Below, piece after piece: positions 45,075 through 57,138 of a stretch of DNA of 64,000 nucleotides. The stretch covers positions 8,432,001 to 8,496,000 of the forward strand of contig NC_090128.1 of assembly GCF_040581485.1 (NCBI RefSeq). The letters are read 5' to 3'. The notes beneath the pieces were generated by a model that had not been told where the DNA came from, did not search any database, and worked only from the letters and a program-made list of their open reading frames with translations. Within the stretch, counting starts at the first letter, position 1; each line of letters begins with the position of its first letter. Source of the DNA: Linepithema humile (taxonomy: Eukaryota > Arthropoda > Insecta > Hymenoptera > Formicidae). A program made the position numbers and the translations under genes.

Positions 45075-45274
45075 AGTTGTAACTCGGTCAGTGCGGATCG
45101 CGGTTAACCGAATATTCCTCGCCAACTGTATCTACTGTTTTGCTGCTAAAATGAATATGTTATTCCACAAATTCCAGTCCTCGGCTTTAAATGTGAACTC
45201 GAATAAAAATTAATTTCAAAAAATTCAGAAGATCAAATTTGAGATTAATTTTTCCATTCAACTTACCGCATTGA

Positions 45275-45577
45275 ATGCTCCGATTCCAACTATTATATGT
45301 ATATAAATGTTTAACACAATTGTGCAGACGTCACATAAATGTCCAACAGACCGAGAGAGAAACTTTAATCAGAGAGTTGGCTAAAGACGAAACATCGTTG
45401 GCACAATATATCCCGTTGAAGCGACGCGCTCGCTCTTCGGACATGGATAGGACGCGGTCGAAGGACGAGGACGATGTAAATGAAACTGCGCGTTTAGCGC
45501 GAACTTCCGAAAGAGAGAGGAGCCGAGAGAGAAGGACGACACGTGCGCGCGCGCGCACACGCGAAGGTGCAGAATGA
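45275..45577 (+). CDS. Arg/Glu-rich open frame, 100 residues
   Basis: An ATG-to-TGA frame whose second half is strongly charged: TERETLIRELAKDETSLAQY, then RSSDMDRTRSKDEDD, then SERERSRERRT. The charged repeats resemble RS/RE-type segments but come from GA-rich DNA, so composition alone could explain them. A C-AG at 45324-45329 (AATTGTGCAG) could be an acceptor. A separate short frame begins with ATG at 45574 (MTGQRTESTKGQRKDD) and runs to a good donor, ACT then GTAAGTTC, at 45636/45637. The two together might mark a 5' region of a plus-strand transcript. Not recognised. Confidence 0.22.
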   Translation: MLRFQLLYVYKCLTQLCRRHINVQQTERETLIRELAKDETSLAQYIPLKRRARSSDMDRTRSKDEDDVNETARLARTSERERSRERRTTRARARTREGAE

Positions 45578-45724
45578 CAGGACAGAGGACGGAGTCGACG
45601 AAAGGACAGAGGAAGGACGACGGGGGGAGGGGGACTGTAAGTTCATTGCGAAAATGAAATTACCGCACCGTGAAAGCAGCGCTTTACATGAAATCACGCC
45701 GTAGCGAGGCAAGAAGAGCAAAAT

Positions 45725-45738
45725 AGAGAGCGAGAGAG

Positions 45739-45780
<42 letters not shown>
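45725..45780 (+). repeat. (GA)n microsatellite, about 56 bp
   Basis: A GA run with two CG interruptions near its start and an AA near its end. Confidence 0.95.
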
Positions 45781-46515
45781 GGAAGAAAAGGAGAACGAGG
45801 CCAGAGTGCGACGAGCGATGGCAGTTCGGGCTCTGTCCTTCTCCTCGCCCTCCCTCTGTCTTTCCGTGCAACTCGTCCCACCTCCCCGAATAAGTGAATT
45901 TTCGCGCGTTCTCCTGGAGCTTTGCGTTCCCCCGAGGGTACACCTGCTGCAGCACGACGACAAGCGCGCGACTTCGCGGATTCAACTGTCTGTTTTCTTC
46001 GAGTCAAGGTGGAGATCAGACGTCGACCTCTCCGCAGATTGTCTCACTTGCCGGGCATCACGTTGACACGCGTACTAACGACGAGATTGCAGGATAAATC
46101 TGGTGCAACGAGATTTTAAGATAAAGCACGGATACGCGGTAGCTTTGAATTTTTAACTGAAACAGTGGAAAAGGGGATGCAATTTCTTCATCTTGTAATC
46201 TCCAATTTTTAGTCAATGTTGTTCTTCAGATTTGCAATACAAAATTAAAAAAAAATATAATTTTTGAAAAGTTATTTACTTTAACATAAATATTATACTC
46301 AAACAAGTTGTTACACTAAAATAGATCTCGCTTTTTAAAAACCCCTTCAGTAATTATCGCGGGAATAGATCGTGAATACAACTTTGCATTTTATATTTTC
46401 CAATTTGCAAAGCAGTTGTCGGTCTCGTCCAAGGAGGGCGAACCTCTCTCCTTTTCTTCTCTCTCGCGCAATAAAGCTTATGATAAGGGACGCGCCGGAA
46501 ACGACAGTTAGGCAC

Positions 46516-46534
46516 GGGGGGGGGGGGGGGGGGG
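46516..46534 (+). repeat. Poly-G run (G19)
   Basis: Nineteen G in a row, the longest homopolymer of G here. Its length is likely unreliable. Confidence 0.9.
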
Positions 46535-47539
46535 TGTGAGACTCCTTGGAGTCTCCAGGTCGGAGAAGCGACGAGAGAGATAGGGCGTGAGTTTGTTAGC
46601 AAGTTTTATAGACTATAAGTCGACTCGTTAAGTGGCAACTAGGAGACTCCTTTCCACCCGCGTTATTTCCATTCGCACCCCTCCCCTTCCTCGATGTATA
46701 ACGACGTTAGACAGACCGTTGTCGTCCTACTCAATGTTACCCTCTTATCCCGCGAGAACAACTCCCCTCCTTGTCGTGACGGCCGTATGCTAATGCCGGC
46801 GGCATTAGCACGCCGCGGAAACTATGCGAAACAAACAACCGAGAAATTTCGTCCAATGGCGCGCTCTCATCCCCGCGGCAAAAGCTTCCGCGATAACTCT
46901 CGAGCGAAACGTAGAATAACGCAGCCACTCGGTGTGGAGCTATGATATTTAACCCTTTCTCTCGCCACGATAATTTTCTGGAAAAGCGAATACATAGGAA
47001 CGCAAAATGACATGCCAATTATAATATAAACTTGGAGTTTCGTTGTGATATAATTGTTAAGAGAAATACTGTTTGATTATTGAATCTAGAATGACATTTA
47101 AAATCCTTAATATTGCATCAATAATATCCAAAAAATTATATCGCGCTATCGGAAAATTACAAGAAAAAGCAGTACAGATTGATAGTAAAAATTATTTTCT
47201 TGGCAATGTAATATCGAAAGTAGACTGGGAATAATTGTTTTACTAATTCTAGCAATATAATTTCGAAAGGCTCTATAAATCGTCATTAAAACGATTAAAT
47301 CGAGAGAGGAACAAACTCTCACATCTATACATCATGCATTCTCCTGCAAAAATTCTACCGAATGAAGCTATTTTCTTCCGCTTTCCTGCAAATAGTTGAG
47401 ATCAGAGGTGGGCGGTACATCTCGTCGGATTTCGACCGGCGAACAATGGCGCGACCGTGCCTGGCAACGTAATGAAAATTAATCGCTCTTGAAGAACGTC
47501 ATTGTGAGATGGCGGAATCCTCCTATACTGCCGGAATGA

Positions 47540-47561
47540 CTCTCTCTCTCTCTCTCTTTCT
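47540..47561 (+). repeat. (CT)n microsatellite
   Basis: About nine CT units then TTTCTC. Confidence 0.9.
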
Positions 47562-48076
47562 CCCGTTTTCTCCTCCCGTCAAGATGAATCACGCGCCAGT
47601 CCCGGTTACGAGGCAGGAAGAAAAAAAGGCGCAAGGCGAGATCGCCGGGAACAATATTCCTTGCAAATGGATACAAACGAGGTGATTGGCCCGGGCCAAT
47701 CCATCACGACGCGCCTTGCTTTTTCACCCCCTTAGTCGGCCCCTTGGCTTATCCCAGTTTCTCTTTTTTTTATCCCCTCCGCGAAAGAAGAAAGCCCGCT
47801 CGAAATGAAACACATTCATATTCAGTGGTTGTCGATAAACAAGCTCGGAGTAAAAACATAAAATACCTTCTCATTTGCTAACGTGACATTTATTCTACAA
47901 AGTACTTGAAAAAAAAGCAACTTGTAACCGAGTCGACATCATTTTGATTAATTGCGAGTCTTTAAACTGTAATAATTTTACATTAATTTCAGCCATGTAT
48001 TAAAAATTTGTGCAACTTGATGCTAATAATTTATGAGTATTATAGACAAATTCTATTCTTATAAAAAATTAAGTAA

Positions 48077-48529
48077 CGCAAAATTAACGAAGAAAGATTG
48101 AATCATTCGGCACTGAGGCCGTTAACCTTTTCACCAGCTGCGTTCGTATCCTACAATGTACAAGTATTGTTACACATGGAACACATCGTCACGCATTGCG
48201 GTCGCAACGCAACACACTGTACGGCCGTTACCGGAATAAAGATACCAGATGTCAACGGAACCATTCGTTCGCTTTTCAGAAACGAAAAAATGTATGATAC
48301 GACGCGGAACACGACGGCCGACTACTGCACGAAATGCCGATTGGTAACAATATCGCTGAATTTTAATAGCCGCTTTTACAAGCTACAAGCCTTTCTATAT
48401 AATGTAACGCCACGTGCGTGTAGCCGTCAAATGCGGAACGACGGGTGGGTTGCGCGCTTGCAACATGCAATTTTCTTTAAATATAATAGAAGTCGTTTGC
48501 GAATTTGCCAAAAAATATATTGCTTATAA
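48077..48529 (+). CDS. Unrecognised open frame with Cys and N-glycosylation motifs
   Basis: The frame is open from after TAA (48074-48076) to TAA at 48527-48529. The first ATG is at 48176, giving 117 residues beginning MEHIVTHCGRNATHCTAVTG. It holds several Asn-X-Ser/Thr motifs (NAT, NGT, NTT, NVT, NRS) and eight cysteines including DYCTKC, which would suit an extracellular protein, but no signal peptide precedes the ATG. The region is a GC-rich bump between AT-rich flanks, and AATAAA lies 70 bases past the stop. It could be a terminal exon, a decayed gene, or chance in a GC bump. The AT content of the flanks makes a chance frame end exactly at such edges. Confidence 0.28.
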   Translation, partial: RKINEERLNHSALRPLTFSPAAFVSYNVQVLLHMEHIVTHCGRNATHCTAVTGIKIPDVNGTIRSLFRNEKMYDTTRNTTADYCTKCRLVTISLNFNSRFYKLQAFLYNVTPRACSRQMRNDGWVARLQHAIFFKYNRSRLRICQKIYCL

Positions 48530-48598
48530 AAATTCGAGATAGCCTGCAAAAATATTCATACATTCCTATTTCAATTTAATGACAAGATTTATGGATAT

Positions 48599-48604
48599 AA
48601 TAAA
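48599..48604 (+). promoter_or_regulatory. Possible poly(A) signal AATAAA
   Basis: Lies 70 bases after the stop of the frame at 48077-48529, in AT-rich DNA where chance matches are common. Confidence 0.18.
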
Positions 48605-51600
48605 AGTCAGCTGTAAAAAATTTTATGAACATTAAAAAAAATCTTAATATTAAATATCTGATCATTTTTATTACATTAAAATTAAAAAAAAGTTAATTCT
48701 TTTTAATATATTTAGACTGGCAACATATTTAATTAAAAAAATTGATAGAAAACAATCTTGTTTCTGGAGAATAAAAATTTTAAAAAATAATCTGTATATT
48801 GTTATATCTAATCATATTTCCATTTTGATTATATTTAATTTATAATTATCAAAACTTTTTTAACAATTGATGGATATTTTGCTTCGGCAAAGTATTTTCT
48901 GTGCTTCAAAATTGAAAATATCTAACATTATCTACTCTTATATTACAAGGAACAATACGAAACGGGAACAGATATCGATATTCAATATAATCCCCGATGT
49001 ATTATTATATACAGTTTGCATCACTCGAAAAAGAACATCACTCGCGCGAATGGCGCAGTGAGTCCTTTCGAGTACTCCGGCCGGGATTTCCGAAAGTCAA
49101 TTCGCATAATCCTGTATGGCCGGTGCACCTGTGGGACACGTCGTAATGCTCCGATGCGTCGTATGACTGGGAGAGATGTACTGGAGGACGTGTCGTAACG
49201 ACATTATGCCACTCCCGCGTCAGTCCGACGCGTTACTGCGAGGTCGGGGACGTATAAAGTTCGCACGGCCTTACGCCGAATGGCCGTCGTTCCGTAACGC
49301 GTCATGGGTGATTTCGCAATGCTATAAAAGGATCCCGCGCGTCTGCGTCTCCGTTTCCGTTTCCTTCCCGCTCGTTTTGAAACACTCGCGATGTTTATCC
49401 CCCGAGCGCTTTCGCGCTCATGGCTCGAAATCGTGTTCGCGTTCCGCTCGCGCATTCGCGCGGAATTACTGTCGCACACCCGCGGTCGTCACAATTTAAT
49501 ATTAAATTGGGCACCAGGTGCGACGGGGACCAAGCGCGACGTTTAACGATGACAAGTAAAAGCGAATGCCATGAAACCTCATTAGAGCACAGTCCGTTAA
49601 TCTAAATTATGCGTTTTATGCGCCGGATATTATGCAGACGATTTCGATTAAATTTCATGCATCCAAACTTATAAGAATGCTGATATCAGCAATTAATAAC
49701 AATGACAATGATGATAATAATATTTATTTCTTCTAGTTTTCGTAAACCAGTCACTTTTCAACAGTTAGTTCTCAATTCTTCAACTTTGCATGTTGGTTTT
49801 TTTTTTTATAAAGAATCTTTGAATATTTACGAACGAGGCGAGCACGTCTTCCTTTCGCGCCATTGTTCGTCGCTTCGCTTCCCGGCAATGTCGTGAAATC
49901 GAGAGATAGGCACGATATTAGCCTCGATTCGCGATTTACGAGTGGTGAAACGCGAGCGGCAAACCGCGCCGCGCTGTAAAGTCTGAAATGCTTCCCGTGT
50001 CGAAACACAACCGCGCATCCGAGGCGCAAGATAGGAACGCACCCGCCAGGCCGCACGTGTACTACCTTGCGCAATATCAGAGACGAAAACGCGGGATTTA
50101 CAGCACCGGTGCCGCACGGCAACGGTACCACTCTCCGTGATTACACGGCAACCATTACTTCCGGGGATTTGAAAGTATTGTTCCCTTCGTGACGAGAACT
50201 ACTAATAGCTATCGCAGGAATAGGATTTCATTCTGCAGTATGCCACCATTGCTGCGGATACGACATGTCAGACGAAAGGAAAAAAATAATGCATTTTTTT
50301 TTAACCCTAAATTAAATTTTAAATTACCTGATAGATCAAAATGAATCTAAATAAGTAGGAGAAACTAAATAAATTAAGATAAGGAGGAATAAGGAGAGCA
50401 AAATTTAGATTTAATTAAAAAGAATTAAAAGTCGTTTTGCGACGCACCGCGGAATGTCTGAGAAAATTCTTTCAACACAAACACACTTTCCATAAAAATT
50501 GTTTTCCATAAAATTCTTTCCGCGCAAATATGCGTTGAGCAAAAAGTTCACGCAATAACGAGTTAAACGCATTTGCACAATCCTTGGTTACCGTCGTTGG
50601 CGGTATTCATTCCGTTCTACACGCAAACAACACACCGACAACGAACCGGCACAAGCACCGTCACGTCCACGTCGACTCAACGGCTACCGCGTAGTATTGC
50701 TCGCGAATATACCGCGCTTCGCATCCCGCATCATTCCGTGATGCATTCCCCACGTAGATACGTTACCACCATCTCGTCTCGCGTCGTTGACATACGGACG
50801 GAACGCTAACCGCTAACCGCGTCTTTCGCATCCCTCGAAATTCCGCCCTCTCTCGCGCGCCATCCGTCTCGTGTTCTCCCTCGCGTTCATTCTCGCTCGC
50901 TCGCGGCATAGTCGGCCGGAGGGATACGTGGTATTTCAACGAGCACCCGCAAAGCATGGCATCTCATTTACATGCATTAAGGAATAGATCGCCGCCGAGC
51001 GAGCGGAGAGAGATATAGTGCGCGGATGAATGAGCGAGGGACAGAGGCGGAGAATGGAATAGAATTTATAGCGTGTACTAGAACAGAGTTCTCCCGGAAC
51101 ACTGTATATATTGCTAGGCTATACCCAGGTATGTAATCGCTAAAAAAAAATCGTAAATCAATGAGCTATTATGGATAAAGTAAGATAAGAAGGGAAAGAT
51201 CGATTTGAGCGATTTTTTGCGATTAGAAGGAAACGAAAATATAGGAAATGCTAAATAGTAATATATAGCAATACAATATCTTTAGAATCATTTCGAGGAA
51301 ACATAACTAATACTAATGCCGCATACCAATCAATGCGTTCGTGAACACAACTGTAAAAAATGGCAAATCGATAAAAAATATCCAATCGCGGGGAATATAA
51401 ATATTTTCGTCGCTCTGAAATAAATATTACACAGTTTCCGTTGCGTTTTGAACAAAAAGTTTGCTCTGCCTGTGGATGCGAGATATTTATCTAGTGACGT
51501 ATGACTGTTGCGTATGTGTGCAGGAATTTGGTTTTCGGCGAGTCTGGGCTCGTAGTTTGCGGACTTTTGCAGCGGCTCATTGGTAGTCGACGCAAATATT

Positions 51601-53997
51601 AGTTCTGAACATATTGGCTTTTAGCAGTCAACCGATGCAACATCGATACTGCCGCCGTTAATTCTTGACGAGTTAGCGAATAATGCGCGCATTGATATTT
51701 TATGAATATTTGAAAGTACAAGTAATAACGAGTTTTGCAAAATTAAAGTGGAGATGTGTGTCCAATAATTTCGCCAAGTTCTTCCAAAAGAACTTCTTCT
51801 CTAGCATTTATTTCTTAAAACTATTTGTTTATCATTATATTAATAAATATTCTGATAATTAATTTTTATTAATTTCTAATAATAAAAGTGCCATTACGAT
51901 TTTTCTATTATTTATTTACATTTTTCAAGTTTACTCGTCCAAATTCTCGAATGTTTAGTACAGACTTCTCGATTAAATTTCACTTAAATTTTAACCCCTC
52001 GGATTAAAAGCTGCGATAAAGGTAAAACAACTCGGATACACCGAGAAAAATTCATATATTTAAATTAAACGAGATTAACATTGAAATTATTTCGCGTCGG
52101 ACGCGTACGGACTTTTACGCGTGAAGAAATATTCGGTCTAGCGTGCTGCGGCTCTTCAAGATACGGCGCGCTTTGCATAATCGGTGCGTGAGGCTTTTAC
52201 CCGTAGAAGGGTTAAACCCGGAAGGGTCTGTCCGCATTAACGAAGTTAATGTCGCGTCGAGGGAGTGAAAATAGCGAGACGTCAGGTTACTACCCTCTTA
52301 GAAGAAAGGCAAACCTAAGTCGGCTCCATTGTCGCGCAGTGAGACGTCTGAGACACTCAGCGAAGCGAGTCGCAAATCAGTAACGAGGTCTCTCTTAAGT
52401 TCTTGCAAGAAAAATTTCTGGTGTCATATCGCACCTTCGGTGAATAAGAGTCGCGACTTAAAATCGCCACTTTGGAATTAAAAATGTTTCAAGCGTATCC
52501 GATCGATCCTTTAGTTAGAAAAAAAATATATCAAATTCAAAACAAATACAAATGTTAAACTGAAAAAATTAAACTCTTAATATTACTCACTTGATTATTT
52601 CTTAATGCAAATTAAGAGCTCTTAACAATTTAGATTTAACTGGAAAGCATCATGATTGCCTCATAATTCTATCTTCACGATACATATGATTTGTGCGAGA
52701 AAATTGCACATATCGTATTTGAGCGTTTAACAACTTCAGAATGCATTCGAGTATTCAGGCGGCACGTACCGAAACCGTTTCCACCTCCGACGAACTCTCC
52801 TCTTAACACGCTCCATATGCCGCGCACATAAGATGGAATCATCGCGAGGGGAGCCCAAGAAGGAGGGTCGCGTTTCGATTAAACTTCTCAGACGGAATCG
52901 GGAATTATCGCCGTCGCGTGACGGTCGCCGGGCATAATTTCGACGCGCGACGCGGCGTTTCGCGCGAAGGGCAATAAGCGGAATTTCTGTCGTTACGGGC
53001 CGTCGTAATGGATAGAGTCGATCAACAGTTACACCGGTTTTCGAATAGAAGACGCAGTCGCCCCCTTCCCCATTAGAAGAGTCGAAATTGTTCCCCAACG
53101 CGTTCCAAACTTGACTGTTGTAAATTGCGCGTCTAACTGCACAGTGTCGGTTTATGTGCGTCGTAAGTTGCAATATCGAATGGATATCAACTAAATGAGA
53201 GCGAGAGGAATCACGTTAACTCTTTATCAATCCAATTTAACATGTTGGAGAGCATTTCAAAAGCAACAAATCCTTTCACAGATTTTATGACAATTTTAAA
53301 ATTGATCTTTTCTTAGGCATATTTTCGAGATATCTTAACAATTAAAACATTAAAGTACAAAAGTACAATAAGAATTTAAATTTTACTAAATTTAAAAGAT
53401 TTTGTTAGTTGATTTTTTGTATCGAGTTTTACAACTCGATAAAATTTTAGTTTTTTCAACTTCAAATAACAAGCATCGAAAATTTATCTCACGTTGCTTT
53501 CCAAGCAACAAAGCGACATTGCAGTTGTTCTACCAACGAATCGATAAATTGATAACGTCTTCTAAACCGTGTAATTCGAATTTTCATCAGTTTTTAGTTC
53601 TGCTAAAAATGTGATACGCTACGAACGTGACAAGCTCTCTCGAACAGTTTGTTACAACAAGCATGAAAACTACACTGCGCAAAAACGAAGAAAGGAGATT
53701 GTCGAGGTATTAAATTCCAGTCAAAGTTACCTATGTATCGAGCATCACATTCACAAGTTCTTGCGAATGTTGGCGAGCGCGAAATGCCGATCGATCGCGT
53801 GAAGTATGATACGAATTTCATGAGAATTCTAAATGTACGTTGAAACTAACGTTTCCGCGGCTTTCTCTCCTGCTCGCCTTCCGTATTTTCCGCGCGCGCA
53901 TTTTTCCAATTCCGCAGAATACAAGCGCCGGGAAATATGCTCATTTGCGTTTCACGCCGCTATGCAAACGCGCTATTTGTCCCGCGACTTAACTTAC
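48605..53997. other. No supported gene
   Basis: AT-rich at about 48605-49010, 50280-50420, 51100-51420, 51680-52080 and 53200-53600. CpG-rich at about 49050-49560, 49840-50130, 50600-51050 and 52090-53180. An acceptor-like ATTTATTTCAG on the minus strand near 51415 precedes a 50-odd-codon AT-rich frame that I do not support. I see no repeats or RNA genes. Confidence 0.4.
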
Positions 53998-54024
53998 TTT
54001 TTCGCGCTCAACGTGAAAGTTTCG
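53998..54024 (-). CDS. Candidate 27-nt micro-exon
   Basis: On the minus strand AAAATAATATTTCCAG leads into 27 nt ending GAAAAA, directly before GTAAGTTAAG. Both sites are good. The exon is exactly nine codons, phase 0 to phase 0, reading RNFHVEREK, so it could be included or skipped without shifting frame, as is usual for neuronal micro-exons in insects (general knowledge). The candidate exon at 57072-57138 upstream on the same strand ends in phase 0, which is compatible. A plus-strand frame also crosses here. Such a short match can arise by chance. Confidence 0.28.
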
Positions 54025-54618
54025 CTGGAAATATTATTTTGGGGTTACGCTTAGCATAACTGCGCAATGGAAAATCATAAGAGGCTAAGTATTATTCTGA
54101 AAAATTTTTCTTTCATTTTTTGTCAGCTTTATAATTCATATTAGGATCACTTTCATTATTGCACTAACTTATTTTCGATCATTATTCTGCGTTTTAATTT
54201 TTTACATGACTTGTTTATTTTAACTAGACCACACGCGCTATTTTTTCAGTTATATAATTAACATTTTTACTTTCTTTAAAATACTTCTGCTACTTTTTGT
54301 ATAATAACAAAGATACAATTGTCAAACATCTGTACAAGCTCGATGACAATCGATCGATAATAAACAAAATTATGAATGCGAACGTCGCGATGACACGCGC
54401 AATGCGAATTGACCAATTAATAACGCAAAGAAGCCTCAAAAGTAAATAACATGCCTCTCTTAAGGTAGAATAATTAATCAGTCTTTTCTATCTTATTATC
54501 CAAACTGTCAATTTTGACATTTTTTAATAATTTTTTACTTATACGTGTAATTTACGAGATTAAAGTTATAAATTTAATTTGTAAATTTTTTTATTGATTC
54601 TTTTGTAAAATTGTTTAT
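54025..54618. other. AT-rich DNA, no supported gene
   Basis: I see nothing in it beyond low-complexity AT-rich sequence. Confidence 0.5.
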
Positions 54619-54660
54619 TGAAATTTGAATAAAATGTTATCTCATTTTATTCAAATTTCA
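54619..54660. repeat. 18-bp perfect hairpin
   Basis: TGAAATTTGAATAAAATG and its exact reverse complement are separated by six bases (TTATCT). This is a long perfect stem for AT-rich DNA. It could be a cruciform, a remnant of an element or part of a folded RNA. Confidence 0.75.
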
Positions 54661-57071
54661 GTTATCGATGAAAAATTGCTCTTAAGCGGAATGCGAGAGA
54701 ACTAAACAAAGATACTTCGGTTGTGAACGGATAGAGAATGAACCAGTGGAACGCAGCAAGCGTGAAAATTACAGTCCGCGAAAGACATCGATATTTGTCG
54801 ACGTGTGCAGCAGCCAATTTGATAGGACATTCTGTACGAAAAAAGCAACATGTCCCTCGTCCAAATTTCCGTGCCCCTAATTTATGAAACGAACCCCGTA
54901 CCCTTTTGTCGCGCCACCCCCTTTGGCACGTTCTTTCGGGCGATAGTTCGTTGGTCTCCCGTTGCCCCTCCCGGGGGATTAAAATAACGTCGTGCGTACC
55001 GAATCGGCAACGAACGGAAATGAAAAGGCGGGCGAATTAAAAATTAACGATCCGGCATACGTCACGCTTCGCAGGAATCCGCAGGATTAAACGTAGGGTG
55101 GCCGGAAAAAAAGCGTAGAGTCGAAAATTGAGAGGCTCAGAGGCAAAGGGGAATAACTAAAATTTTTAAAATACTTTTCTTCCTCTCTTGAAAAAAAAAA
55201 GAATGTAAAACCCATCTTACTTCTTTTTGTGTCGTGATATACGCTTTTGGTAACGTTACATTCAGTTGTTACCATTTCACGCTACATTTCCATCAAATAT
55301 TTTATATTTTGCGAGATATTAGATATTTACCGCGACGTTTTCAAGCCGCTCGACAAAAGATTGCATTTGAAAAATGAGTGGAACTTTACGTATGCGTTAA
55401 ATCCGGCATAATTCAGTTAGCGTTAGCAGTAGTTCTATTTAAACAGCTATCATGTCAGAAAATTAGTTGCGGCGTACTTCTCTCTCTACCGAGCATATAC
55501 TGAAATTGCGACGTCGATAAAAACGTCGACCTGAGTTTTGCGAAAGGCCGCGCTTTATATCGCCACAAAGCAGAGAGAAAATACAGAACTAATACAGAAA
55601 CGAATTTCGCTTTTTAAATCAGACATACATCTTTCAGACTAGCAGATTTCCATTGAACGTGAGATATCTTTTCGCGAAACTTGTTATAATTCATTGCCTG
55701 GTAATTTACTTGTATCAAATTAAAATACAAATATAGAAATAAGTACGAACAATATTTTTATCCCGAAATGAAAAAAAAAGCGTAACACCATAAAAGTTAG
55801 ACAAATTTAATCTAGAGAGTAATTATTTTGTAATTAACGTTGATCGATAATTTTAGATACGTATTTTTCGCAACACATTTATCGCGTATCATGTTAATTT
55901 AATATAAAATGCTCTGTAATGCGACTCGTACTATTTTTATAACACTAGTATTATATTAGTGCATACTAGTATTGTATTTTAATATCACTGTTATTCTGCT
56001 TTTCTAATTTTTACGTAGAGAGTCCGCCGTTAAACACACGATGTTGTCCGAAACACTCTCAGTTCGCAACGGGAGACCTCTTTCACTCGATTCCCTCTTT
56101 CTCTCTGTCCCGAGGGAGAGATGCTTGAATTTGGGTATTCGCGGGAAGGAGACTTTCATTGGAACGAGCCAGCCAGCCAGCGGCCGTTACCGCGTCGGAC
56201 TGCACATAGATATGTATATGCGAGCTCGAAGCGAGCAGAGAGCGAGCGGAATGCGCATATGAAATTTACAGCCGCTATAGCGTAGAAAATGCGCCGCCGG
56301 CCACCCGTGCTCCTCCACACCCCCTCCCCCCTATCGTCTCCCAACCTGTCTTGCATCCCTTCGTACCTCATCCCATGCGTCTTCTCTCAGTTTCGTAGAA
56401 AGCCTCGAGTTTCTAATATACGCTTCTTTATCGAAACATTGTGTGCATAAGAATTTTATATTTAAAATTTCGTCCACATGTATTAAGTATTCGTTATTAT
56501 TAAGGTATTATTAATATCGAGAATATATTCGCCGCGTTATAATCTTTATTTGCTTATATATTCACGTGCAAATGTATAAGCAAAGCGATATTATGTTTTG
56601 TTAGAAATTTCCGCTAATGAAATTTTCGTGGAAAGCCACGAATTTCTAATATACATCCTTTTATCACCTCGTGCACGGGGGTTTGCTGTAGTGAAATTAC
56701 TTTTGGAAGTTATGATCATTATTATTATCCGTATTCCCATATATATAAATAAACAGTCGAAAAGTATAAAATTCCGTTAGTCTTCCAAAGTAAAACAGGT
56801 ATTTAAATCTATGTTCAATGGTAAACACAAAACGAAAACCGAGCGCATATTTTCTTAATTAATATTAAGAGTTGAATAAAGTCAAGCAAACATTTTCTCA
56901 GAAATTCTGGCTAATAAAACGGTCCTTTTTAAAACAGATTTTTATCTGATTAAGTAAATGGAACTTTTAAATTATACCAGCGTGTCGCTCTACGTTTAAT
57001 CATAACTCGCATTTTATCATTTTAAAAATATGCAACATCTTTTTTTTCGCACGTTTATATCCTTTTCTTAC
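54661..57071. other. No supported gene
   Basis: CpG-rich at about 54830-55090 and 56020-56400 (with a four-fold AGCC run near 56167-56182), otherwise AT-rich. There is no convincing coding signal. Confidence 0.45.
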
Positions 57072-57138
57072 CTCGGCGACTTCCACCTCGCCGCTCTTCT
57101 CGGCATCGCATTTGAAGGACGTTTTCATGCACATACGC
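57072..57138 (-). CDS. Candidate exon with coding-like codon use
   Basis: On the minus strand the block ends GTCGCCGAG, directly before GTAAGAAAAGG, a good donor. After one carried base the frame reads RMCM followed by KTSFKCDAEKSGEVEVAE, ending in phase 0. Third positions are mostly G or C (GCC, GAG, AAG, GGC, GTC), as in genuine coding sequence; the other open frame is Arg-rich and looks off-frame. The acceptor is uncertain: AGTGCAG at 57139-57145 or the AG five bases further upstream would both keep the frame, and TAA closes it beyond that. Two in-frame ATGs would also permit translation to start here. An opposing plus-strand ATG (57180, MPVLQESEAPTECRQ) with CAG before GTACCG is an alternative. 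Not recognised. Confidence 0.33.

Larger units (their letters stand above)
45781..48076. other. No supported gene
   Basis: CpG-rich near 45790-46080, 46400-46960 and 47400-47810, with AT-rich stretches between. A 163-codon minus-strand frame over 45494-45985 reads the GA tract as Leu/Ser repeats and is discounted. Confidence 0.4.

Noticed and set aside
45494..45985. 163-codon minus-strand frame
   Set aside because: Its Leu/Ser repeats are simply the GA microsatellite read in frame.
51240..51415. Acceptor ATTTATTTCAG followed by a frame of about 50 codons on the minus strand
   Set aside because: AT-rich sequence with two competing frames, no donor and no codon bias.
52736..53173. 145-codon minus-strand frame
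   Set aside because: Arg-rich, no splice or start support.
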